DNA of 64,000 nt, from contig NZ_JAKNQL010000017.1 in assembly GCF_022662375.1 (NCBI RefSeq), positions 62,001 through 126,000 of the forward strand, read 5' to 3'. Positions 1 through 7,077 of the stretch are shown here, piece after piece (within the stretch, counting starts at the first letter, position 1; the number at the start of each line of letters is the position of its first letter). The notes below the pieces were generated by a model. That model was not told where the DNA came from. It saw nothing but the letters and a program-made list of their open reading frames with translations, and did no database searches. Origin of the DNA: Pseudomonas sp. CROZ-RG-20F-R04-15 (GTDB lineage: Bacteria; Pseudomonadota; Gammaproteobacteria; Pseudomonadales; Pseudomonadaceae). Made by a program: the position numbers and the translations under genes.

Positions 1-292
1 TGTGGCGCAGCAGGATGAATTCACGTTTCAGGCATTGTGCGAGGGTGACCCGGTCGAACACCGGCGTCGCGGCAAACAGGCTGTCGGTGTCGAGCACCGG
101 GTAATGCAGGGTGGCGCCGAGGGTGTGAATGAACGGCATCGGCGCCAGTTCGCACAACACGCCGAGGGCTTCAAGCACGCGTTCGCCGGAGGTGGCGGCC
201 CGCGCCCGGGCCTGGGCAAGCTGTTCACTGGAAAAACGCTCTGGGGCGCTTTCGGCCGGCAGTGGTTCGACGACAACGGACAGACGTTCCAT
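1..292 (-). CDS. gspE: Type II secretion ATPase GspE, N-terminal part (cut by window edge)
   Basis: Only the first 97 residues lie in the window. The reading begins MERLSVVVEPLP and ends in FILLRH, which resembles the N-terminal domain of GspE, the cytoplasmic hexameric ATPase that drives pseudopilus assembly and docks on GspL. The ATG at 292 has a GGAGAG ribosome site 8 bases upstream. It follows the response-regulator gene by about 80 bases on the same strand, so the two are probably one transcript. The catalytic Walker motifs would lie outside the window and cannot be checked. The family call rests on the N-terminal pattern and on gspG/gspF 13 kb away. Confidence 0.65.
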   Translation of the reverse strand, partial: MERLSVVVEPLPAESAPERFSSEQLAQARARAATSGERVLEALGVLCELAPMPFIHTLGATLHYPVLDTDSLFAATPVFDRVTLAQCLKREFILLRH

Positions 293-373
293 GGCTTGCT
301 CTCCAACCGGGGCTCAGAGCCCTGTCGGCGCGGCAAACCTTGGCGGCAAGTGCCGGAACGTCTGTTCGCGCCA

Positions 374-904
374 TTACTCCCCGGTGAGCATTTGATCGTC
401 GTCCGGTGCCATGGCGTGCAACTGTCGTCGCCGATCCGCCAACACCCAACTGCCATCGTACAACTGCAACGGGAAGCTCTCGGTCCTGCTCTGGCGTCGT
501 TCGACAAAACCCTCGGAAGGGCTCGCACCGGGTTTCGCTTCACGCTTGATGCCCAGAAGGTCGCAGACCGCCCGCGCCAGTTCCGCCAATGGAAACGGTT
601 TGAACAGGATGTGGCTGACCCCCAGTTGCCGCGCCCGCTCACAGACTTCAGCGGTCGGGTGACCCGTTATCAGCACAAAATGGCACGTCCTGTTCTGGCG
701 GACTGCGTCGAGCACCTCAAAGCCTTCCATATCGGGCAAGCGGTAATCGAACACCAGCACGTCGGGGGCAAAGGTTTCGGCCAAACCGATAGCCGTCGCT
801 CCGTCATGTGCAATCGCGACGTCCAGCCCCTGCGCCGACAGATAATCCTGAAGGTTCTGTGCAAGCAGCTGTTCGTCTTCGACAACCAGTACTTTGTTAA
901 CCAA
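374..904 (-). CDS. Single-domain response regulator with short C-terminal tail
   Basis: A 176-residue protein. Residues 1-120 form a CheY-like receiver with the acidic pair E9/D10, phospho-acceptor D53 in LVFDYRLPD, a Thr in LITGHP and the Lys of LFKPFP. The last 50 or so residues are basic, lack a recognisable output domain, and may be disordered. The start is TTG, supported by AAGGAG six bases upstream. It probably leads the gspE transcript. A sigma-54 promoter (970-984) and two CCCC-N6-GGGG dyads (1058-1120) lie in front of it. The partner kinase is not in the window. It is not an NtrC-type activator, because it has no AAA+ domain. Its role in secretion is inferred only from position. Confidence 0.85.
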   Translation of the reverse strand: MVNKVLVVEDEQLLAQNLQDYLSAQGLDVAIAHDGATAIGLAETFAPDVLVFDYRLPDMEGFEVLDAVRQNRTCHFVLITGHPTAEVCERARQLGVSHILFKPFPLAELARAVCDLLGIKREAKPGASPSEGFVERRQSRTESFPLQLYDGSWVLADRRRQLHAMAPDDDQMLTGE

Positions 905-969
905 GGTCGACTCCTTGAAACAGCAGGTCCGATGACCCCGCCCTGAGAGTGCGCCTTACCAGGGGTAAC

Positions 970-984
970 GCACACTTCATGCCA
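970..984 (-). promoter_or_regulatory. Sigma-54 promoter for the response regulator-gspE transcript
   Basis: Read on the minus strand it is TGGCATG-AAGT-GTGC, which matches the -24/-12 consensus TGGCACG-N4-TTGC except for one base in the -12 box. GG and GC are correctly spaced. Transcription would start near 959, giving a leader of about 55 bases to the TTG at 904. Confidence 0.65.
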
Positions 985-1057
985 GGCTGAGTGCCGGTAA
1001 TTTTATGTCTTCATGTCCTTGAAATTAATGACAATGCCCGCTCGTCCCGGTACCCCG

Positions 1058-1120
1058 TTCCCCAGAAACGGGGAAGCACCTGAATGGGCATCGAAGCCAT
1101 TCCCCACTATTGGGGGGGAA
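1058..1120. promoter_or_regulatory. Two CCCC-N6-GGGG dyads, probable enhancer-binding sites
   Basis: TTCCCCAGAAACGGGGAA occupies 1058-1075, and a second dyad TTCCCC-ACTATT-GGGG begins at 1100 and runs through a G tract to 1120. They lie about 75-135 bases upstream of the sigma-54 promoter at 970-984, the usual place for an NtrC-family activator. The same half-site recurs before mnxG and gspG. Confidence 0.6.
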
Positions 1121-1123
1121 CCT

Positions 1124-1885
1124 TCAGTCGTCGTCAATTCGTTCGATCCTGTTCTGCACCCGTAACTGCGCGAGCACTTGGCGACGAGCCTGGGTCTGTT
1201 GCTGTCGGGCGAGCTCTGCCCTGACTGTATCCAGCCCCTGCAAATCTGGGACATCGGCGGCCTCCAAGTGGTTCGGCAAATAAATCACATGCCAGCCGAA
1301 CGGTGAACGCACCGGATCGCTGGCGAAACTCGCCCCACTGACAACCGAGGCGCGCATTTGCATCAAGCGTAGACGCGCTTGAGCCACTGTGGCTGCATCC
1401 GCTTGCGCGGGCACACGGATCAGCAGGTGGCGGGGTTGCAAGGTATTAGCGCGGATCAGCTCGGCGAACATCTGCTGCGCCGCCAGCTCGCGGCGGGTGT
1501 ACTCGGTGAAGGACGCCTCATCGAAACCGGCATCCTGCAGGCGACGGACGAATTTATCCGCGCCGCCGATGGCCATGCGGGTTTGCTCGATCTGCTCGCG
1601 CACCACTTGATCGTCGATCTGCACACCGCGCTTTTGCGACTCCTGCCACAGCAATTCTTTGTCGATCAGCATTTGCAACGCGGCCTGACGCAGTTCCTTG
1701 TAGGCCTTGGGACTGCGAATGCTCGTCACCGCACGGCCCTGATCTTCGAGGTATTCGGCGAAGAAACGCTCGAAGCGAAACCCGGAAATTTCCTCGCCGT
1801 TGACCCGCGCCACGGCCGGCTCGTTATTGGCCCAGGCCAGGGGGAACCAGCAGCTCAGCAGCAAGATCAGCGTTGTGCGTTTCAT
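1124..1885 (-). CDS. SurA/PpiC-like periplasmic peptidyl-prolyl isomerase with shortened parvulin domain
   Basis: A 253-residue protein with signal peptide (cleavage near LAWANN) followed by a SurA-type N-terminal chaperone region, residues about 22-140. The parvulin domain starts normally at RHLLIRV. It then passes directly from SGASFA to SDPVRSPFGWHVIYL. The middle of the catalytic fold, usually about 45 residues with the GGDLGWF-type segment, is missing. Chaperone function may remain; isomerase activity is doubtful. It is the last gene of the leftward mnxG series and starts at an ATG with GGAGG eight bases away. It may help fold one of the upstream exported proteins (inference). Confidence 0.75.
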   Translation of the reverse strand: MKRTTLILLLSCWFPLAWANNEPAVARVNGEEISGFRFERFFAEYLEDQGRAVTSIRSPKAYKELRQAALQMLIDKELLWQESQKRGVQIDDQVVREQIEQTRMAIGGADKFVRRLQDAGFDEASFTEYTRRELAAQQMFAELIRANTLQPRHLLIRVPAQADAATVAQARLRLMQMRASVVSGASFASDPVRSPFGWHVIYLPNHLEAADVPDLQGLDTVRAELARQQQTQARRQVLAQLRVQNRIERIDDD

Positions 1886-1900
1886 GATCGGGCCCTCCGT

Positions 1901-3451
1901 TCAGGGGCTGGCAACAATCGGTTTATAGGGCGCGACCAGATAGAAGCGCTGATCGGGCAAATCCACGGTGACCACATGGGCGCCGCTCAAGCCTAGACGC
2001 CGACCGGGGCCGAAGCTCAGGCGCGGGGTCAGGCCGGTGTCGAAATCGTGCAGGCCTTCCAGCGCCGCCACCAGTTTTTCGCGGCTGGCGTCGCGGCCAG
2101 CCTGTTTCATGCCTTCGCTGAGCAGCAGCATCGAGGCGTAGGCGCCGACTTGCAGCACCGCGTGCTGGGCGCCGAGGCCTTGGCTTTCGCGCAACAGCGT
2201 CAGGGCCATGCGCCCGGTTTGGGTCCAGTCGCTGGGCACGAACGGATAAGCGAGAAACACCCGTCGGGTAAAACCGTCGGGGACTTGCAGCAGATCGCCG
2301 GCCACCTGGCTTGAGGCGGCGAACAGGTAAGGCACTTGCCCGGCGCTTTGCAGACGCGTTGCCAGACGACTGAAGCCGCCGCCATTGCCCAGATAAAACA
2401 CTGAACGCGAACCCAGCGGCAGCGCATCCGCCGCCGGGCCGTAGGCTTGCAGATGGACGTTTTGCCAGCCGTGATTGTGCAAATACTCGCCGAGGTTTTG
2501 CGCGGCCAGTGTTTGTGCCGGGTCATCGGGATAAGCGATCAGCGTCGGCCCTTGCAGTACGCGCAGGCTGGCCGTGGCGTAGTCGGCCAAGGCGATCAAT
2601 TGCTCGCGCAAGCCCGGCAACGGCTCGAAAATCTGCGGACTGGCCTGCATCGCCCCGAGCAACGACAAGGCGCCGATCAGCGGCACGCCGGCCTGTTCCA
2701 GACGCGGCCCCAGTTCACTGTCGAGGGCCGGTGCAAGCGGTGCGATCAGGGCGAACACTTGTTCCTGCTCGATCAACTGCTGCAAGGCTTGTTCGGCACT
2801 GGCGCGATCCGGGCCGGGGTCGATCACCGTCAGGCGCAGTTGCCGACCGTGAATGCCGCCGGCCTGATTGATTCGCGCGACGCTACCATTGAGCACCGCA
2901 GCAATGGTCATGCCCTCTTCCGCCAGCGGCCCTTGGCTGGGCAGCAAGGTGCCCAGGTGCAAGGTCTCGGCATCGAGGCCGGGATCACGTTCGTCGGCGA
3001 GGCGTTTGAGGTACGCGGTGAGGTTGCGCTGATCCTTCATCGACAGCAGAAAGCGCGGCATGCTCGGGTCGAGGCGATTGTGACCGGGGTCGCGGCCCTG
3101 CTCGATGACGGTCGCCAGTGAGCTTTCGGTGTACGCCGGGTAGCTGCGCCCGTTGACCTGTTGCTGGCCGTAGATGCTGGTCAGTCGCGCCCAGTTCAGC
3201 GGCGGCGGACGTACCCCGCCTTCCGGTCGACCGAGGCCGTCGGCGCCGTGGCAGTTGGCGCACGGCAGGCTGGTCGCCGGCAGCAACACGTCCGCCGCGC
3301 CAACCCGCGCCATGATCGCCTCGCCACTGGCCGACAGACCCTGGCGGTACAGACGCTTGCCCGCCGTTTCTTCCGGGGTCAGCGGCGCAGCGCCCGCGCC
3401 AAGGCTGACGCCAGCGAGCAGGATCAGGGCGAGTACGCGGCTCAGGTCCAT
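1901..3451 (-). CDS. Cytochrome c domain fused to a LivJ-type periplasmic binding protein
   Basis: A 516-residue exported protein. After a signal peptide (residues 1-21) comes a class I cytochrome c domain with haem motif CANCH at 64-68 and a probable axial Met in LDPSMPRF near 131. From about residue 165 (LHLGTLLPSQGP) to the end it is a type I periplasmic binding fold of the branched-chain amino-acid (Peripla_BP_6) family. No transporter genes are nearby. The protein may be a ligand-gated electron acceptor or may pass electrons from the oxidase; this is inference. It sits between the Sco genes and the parvulin gene with gaps of about 10-15 bases, so it is co-transcribed. Confidence 0.8.
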   Translation of the reverse strand: MDLSRVLALILLAGVSLGAGAAPLTPEETAGKRLYRQGLSASGEAIMARVGAADVLLPATSLPCANCHGADGLGRPEGGVRPPPLNWARLTSIYGQQQVNGRSYPAYTESSLATVIEQGRDPGHNRLDPSMPRFLLSMKDQRNLTAYLKRLADERDPGLDAETLHLGTLLPSQGPLAEEGMTIAAVLNGSVARINQAGGIHGRQLRLTVIDPGPDRASAEQALQQLIEQEQVFALIAPLAPALDSELGPRLEQAGVPLIGALSLLGAMQASPQIFEPLPGLREQLIALADYATASLRVLQGPTLIAYPDDPAQTLAAQNLGEYLHNHGWQNVHLQAYGPAADALPLGSRSVFYLGNGGGFSRLATRLQSAGQVPYLFAASSQVAGDLLQVPDGFTRRVFLAYPFVPSDWTQTGRMALTLLRESQGLGAQHAVLQVGAYASMLLLSEGMKQAGRDASREKLVAALEGLHDFDTGLTPRLSFGPGRRLGLSGAHVVTVDLPDQRFYLVAPYKPIVASP

Positions 3452-3460
3452 GGCACGGAC

Positions 3461-4081
3461 TCAGCGGCCGGCCACGGGCATTGTCAGCAACTGCAAGCGC
3501 TGGGCAATGGCGGCGGCCGGGGCGTCGGGGCGGATCTTGCTCCAGCGTTTGTTGGCGACGTCGCCGACGATCAACTGTGTGGAGTGCTGCTCGGGTGTCG
3601 GCACGATCTGGCCGATGCGGCTCAATACCAGGTCCATCTGCGCCTTGTCGCCGGTGAGAAAAAGCCAATGAGGGTCATCGGAACCCTGCTTCAAGGTGTA
3701 AGCCTTGAGCACCGCCGGCGTGTCGCGCAGCGGGTCACTGGTAAGGGAAATGAAGGTGATGTCCTGCGCCTTGTCACCCAACAGCTCACGCACCTCTTTG
3801 AGCTTTTGCGTGATCAGCGGGCAGGCATCGGTGCAACTGGTGAAGATCACGTTGAGCAGCACGATGCGGTTTTGCAGTGCGTCACTGTAGAAGCGCAAAG
3901 TCTCGCCGTTCTGATCCTGCAACGGCGTGTCGGTGAACCAGGTTTTTGCGTCGTGGGTGCCTTTGGCCGGCGCGGCCGCCACCACGGTTGTCGGCTCAGG
4001 GGCATGGCCTTCGTGGGCAAACGCCACGGTGCTGAAGATCCAGAAACACACGCTCAGGGAAATCCAGTCAAGCAGTCTCAT
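3461..4081 (-). CDS. SCO1/SenC family copper chaperone (first)
   Basis: A 206-residue protein with an N-terminal signal or anchor (MRLLDWISLSVCFWIFSTVAFA) and a thioredoxin-like fold. The copper-binding CxxxC is in FTSCTDACPL and the distal His is in EQHSTQLIVGD. Sco proteins bind Cu in the periplasm and deliver it to cupro-enzymes, or act as thiol reductants. Its ATG overlaps the stop of the upstream Sco gene (ATGA), so the two are translationally coupled. In this setting the likely client is the multicopper oxidase rather than cytochrome oxidase (inference). Confidence 0.88.
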   Translation of the reverse strand: MRLLDWISLSVCFWIFSTVAFAHEGHAPEPTTVVAAAPAKGTHDAKTWFTDTPLQDQNGETLRFYSDALQNRIVLLNVIFTSCTDACPLITQKLKEVRELLGDKAQDITFISLTSDPLRDTPAVLKAYTLKQGSDDPHWLFLTGDKAQMDLVLSRIGQIVPTPEQHSTQLIVGDVANKRWSKIRPDAPAAAIAQRLQLLTMPVAGR

Positions 4082-4728
4082 GGCTGTTGCTCCATGGCGA
4101 TGGCGGTGTGTTTGGCGTGGGTGCGCAGGCCGCTGAGTTTTTCCACTTCCTTGGCCAGCAGCGCCGGGTCGGTGAAGCCGTAATAGCGCATCCAGTGACG
4201 ATTGTTGCCGTCGCCGACGAGGATCAACGGTTGGTGATTCTTGAAGTCACCGCTGAAACTGCCGAGGCCTTTGAGGGTTTCGTTGATCGACTGCGGTGAA
4301 CCGGTCAGCCAGCTCCAGCCCGGCCCGCGCTGGAAGGTTCGGGCGTAATCCTGCAGGCGTTTCGGGTCATCGCGCTGCGGGTCGATGCTGATCGACACCA
4401 GTTGCACTTCGTTGCCGACGCGCGCGCCAAGTTGTTTCTGCACCTTGCCCATGATCGACGAGACCACCGGGCACACCGTGGTGCAACTGGTGTAGATAAA
4501 GCTCATGACGACGATTTTGCCCTGCACCAGATCCTGTTCCAGGCGCACGGTTTTGCCGTTCTGGTCGAGCAGCGGCACGTTGGCGAATTTCACTTGAGCG
4601 TGTTCTTGCGTGTTGCTAGCCGGGGCTTTGTGCCCAGCGTGTTCGTCTGCCGAGTGAGCGTTGGCGTGTTGGATGCCAAGGCTCAACAGGCACAGGGTCA
4701 ACAGGCCAGTGGATGCAAATCGGTTCAT
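4078..4728 (-). CDS. SCO1/SenC family copper chaperone (second)
   Basis: A 216-residue Sco protein. Its signal peptide ends near IQHANAHS, a His-containing linker follows, and the CxxxC site is in YTSCTTVCPV. The ATG at 4728 is chosen because AGAGGAG lies eight bases upstream; a TTG at 4746 would overlap the preceding stop but has no ribosome site. It is only moderately similar to its neighbour, so the pair may have divided roles, for example Cu delivery and Cu-site reduction. Confidence 0.87.
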   Translation of the reverse strand: MNRFASTGLLTLCLLSLGIQHANAHSADEHAGHKAPASNTQEHAQVKFANVPLLDQNGKTVRLEQDLVQGKIVVMSFIYTSCTTVCPVVSSIMGKVQKQLGARVGNEVQLVSISIDPQRDDPKRLQDYARTFQRGPGWSWLTGSPQSINETLKGLGSFSGDFKNHQPLILVGDGNNRHWMRYYGFTDPALLAKEVEKLSGLRTHAKHTAIAMEQQP

Positions 4729-4742
4729 GTCGAAACTCCTCT

Positions 4743-6665
4743 TCAACGGGCCTGGCCGGGGGTTACCCGAACACTGGCAAAGGTCTTGTCATCGAAACCG
4801 GCGCCCAGCGAGGCCGCGCGCACATGCAGGTACCAGGCGCCGCTGCGGTCGAGGGTGATCGGCGCTTCGAACACGCCGTCGGCGACTTCCAGCGCCGCCA
4901 CTTGGCGCGGGTGTGAAGTGGGCGCGAGGTAGTAGCGCAGTTGCACGTCTTTGACGCCGCTGCGTTGGGTTTTGTCTTTGCCCTGAACGATGCGGAAGCG
5001 CACGACGTAGGGGTCGTTGAGCGCCACGGCAGTCTTGTCGAGAAGGAACTCGACTTTCGGCAGGCCAAAATGTTTTTGCGGTTTGCCGTCAGGATCAATC
5101 TGCGCGGTGAAGCAGTGAATGATGTTCGGTTGATTGAGCAGGAACGCAACGTCGAAACGCCCCGCTGCCCGCAGTTTTACTCTGGCGCTGTAGAGGCCCG
5201 GCGAGACTTCGCGCAGGCTGCGGTCGATGACCATCGCGGCGCGGGCGATCTGGCCACGGTTGGGGTAGCCGGACATCGGCGCGTTCATGCCTTCGGCGTA
5301 GAAATAGGTGGTGTTGTCCACCGGGTTGACCACGAAAACCGCGTTGTCATCGCGCGACACCGCGAGGCTTGAGGCCAGCGGCAAGTCACCGGCCAGGCGC
5401 GGTGCTTGCGGGCCGGCTTCGAATCCCTGGCTGATCGGTTGGCGACCTTCGCCGAGGGAGGACAGGTTGATCATGGTGACTTTCGGTGAAGCGAGACCGC
5501 GTATGTAGGCGTAGGCCTGAGTGAACACCACTTGGTACGGCTCGGCGCTGACCTCCAGATCATGGATGGCGCTGTTGGTGGCGGCATCGATGACGCTGGC
5601 GCGGTTTTCCACGGTGTTGAGCACCACGCCGAAGCGGCCGTCGGCGCTGAAGCCCATGGGGCCGAGGCCTTGTTGCAACTGGATCACCCGGCGGATGGCG
5701 TGGGTGCTGGCGTCGATCACAGTGACGGTGCCGTCCTTGCCGTCGGCGACGTAGACCGCGCCGGACAGGGCTGAATAGGCGACTGACAGCGGATGCGAAC
5801 CGGTCTTGATCTGCTCGACGATGCTCAGCCTAGCGATGTCGACCACGCTGACGGTGCCGTCGTCGCGGTTGCTGACGAAGGCGAAGCGGCTGTCCTTGCT
5901 GAAGGTGATTTCGTGGTGGCCGCGACCGGTCTGTAAATGTTTGAGGGGTTTGAGGCTTTGGCTGTCGATCACCGTGACGCCGGAGTCTTCGGCTTTGCTC
6001 GCATTGTTGCCGACCCAGAGCAGGCGTTCGTCCGGTTGCAGCGCGACGCGATACGGTTGGCTGCCGGCGCTGATCGAATCGATGACTTTGAATTGCTCAC
6101 TGTCGATGACGGCAACTTCGCCCGCTGTCGGCATGGAAACGAACACGCGTTTGTTGTCTTTGGGCGTGACCCAGTCCATCGGCGGTTGTTTGAGTTCGAT
6201 CCGCGCGAGGGTGCTGGTGATGCCGCCGACCGAGACCGAAGGATCGACCACGGCGATGCTCGCGTCGCGGTTCATCACCAGCAGGAAATAGCTGTTGAGG
6301 TCGAGCAACGGCCGTGCGCCGATGTTGGATTTGAGGAACACGCCAACCCGGGCCTTGCAGCTCTGATCGCGGCCCTGGGCCTGATCGGCGGCGAGGGTCT
6401 GCGGATCGACCCAGGCGCCCGGCGCCACCCCGGACAAAGGCTGGCCGGAGGCGCTATCAGTGACGCGGAACTGCACATCGGCGAACTCGCCTTCGCGCAG
6501 CTTGCCGTCGGCGGCCAGTGGCTTGAGGTTGAAATCCACCGCCACGCCATCACGGTTCAACGTCTGCCCACTGCCGTTTTGCGCCAGCGCAATCTCACTC
6601 AGCGTCAGCAACGCCCCGGCCATGGCCAGCGTGCAAATACCGATGATGTTGATGATCCTGTTCAT
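4743..6665 (-). CDS. Exported YncE-like beta-propeller protein
   Basis: A 640-residue exported protein. The signal peptide (MNRIINIIGICTLAMAG...) is followed by YVTN/YncE repeats from about residue 120 to 430, such as RVALQPDERLLWVGNN, FAFVSNRDDGTVSVVD and AVYVADGKDGTVTVID, the pattern of a seven-bladed propeller. The C-terminal 200 residues look like Ig-type domains. There is no haem-binding CxxCH. The ATG at 6665 has GGGAGGG upstream. It lies between mnxG and the Sco genes but is separated from mnxG by about 400 bases of REPIN repeats. A scaffold or metal-sequestering role is inference. Confidence 0.78.
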   Translation of the reverse strand: MNRIINIIGICTLAMAGALLTLSEIALAQNGSGQTLNRDGVAVDFNLKPLAADGKLREGEFADVQFRVTDSASGQPLSGVAPGAWVDPQTLAADQAQGRDQSCKARVGVFLKSNIGARPLLDLNSYFLLVMNRDASIAVVDPSVSVGGITSTLARIELKQPPMDWVTPKDNKRVFVSMPTAGEVAVIDSEQFKVIDSISAGSQPYRVALQPDERLLWVGNNASKAEDSGVTVIDSQSLKPLKHLQTGRGHHEITFSKDSRFAFVSNRDDGTVSVVDIARLSIVEQIKTGSHPLSVAYSALSGAVYVADGKDGTVTVIDASTHAIRRVIQLQQGLGPMGFSADGRFGVVLNTVENRASVIDAATNSAIHDLEVSAEPYQVVFTQAYAYIRGLASPKVTMINLSSLGEGRQPISQGFEAGPQAPRLAGDLPLASSLAVSRDDNAVFVVNPVDNTTYFYAEGMNAPMSGYPNRGQIARAAMVIDRSLREVSPGLYSARVKLRAAGRFDVAFLLNQPNIIHCFTAQIDPDGKPQKHFGLPKVEFLLDKTAVALNDPYVVRFRIVQGKDKTQRSGVKDVQLRYYLAPTSHPRQVAALEVADGVFEAPITLDRSGAWYLHVRAASLGAGFDDKTFASVRVTPGQAR

Positions 6666-7077
6666 ACAACCCTCCCCTACACATTCCAACCAAACGACGC
6701 GATCCCTGTGGGAGCGAGCTTGCTCGCGAAGGCGTCGTCCGCCTCACCATCCAGAACCGGGTTGCTCCCATTCGCGAGCAAGCTCGCTCCCACAAGGGAT
6801 TTGCATTCCTACCGCTCCCTCACTGCCAACCACCGGCCCCCTGTAGGCCTTCGCCTGCTCGCGATGGCGTCTTGCGCCTCATCCTCGAAACCGAGTTGCT
6901 CCCATTCGCGAGCAGGCTCGCTCCCACAAGGGATTTGCATGCATCCCACTCCCTCACTGCCACCACTGCCCACTGTGGGAGCGAGCCTGCTCGCGAAGGC
7001 GTCATCTGCCGCACCGTTCAGAATCGAGTCGGGCCCATTCGCGAGCAGGCTCGCTCCCACAAGGCTCTTCGTTGTAC
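6666..7077. repeat. Three REPIN elements between mnxG and the beta-propeller gene
   Basis: This gap contains no gene. It holds three inverted pairs of the REP core GTGGGAGCGAGC-(T/C)TGCTCGCGAA, at about 6707-6798, 6841-6932 and 6973-7066. The second pair has one decayed arm (TGTAGGCCTTCGCCTGCTCGCG). They lie inside a presumed operon, so strong hairpins in the mRNA could lower expression of the downstream genes relative to mnxG. Confidence 0.9.
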
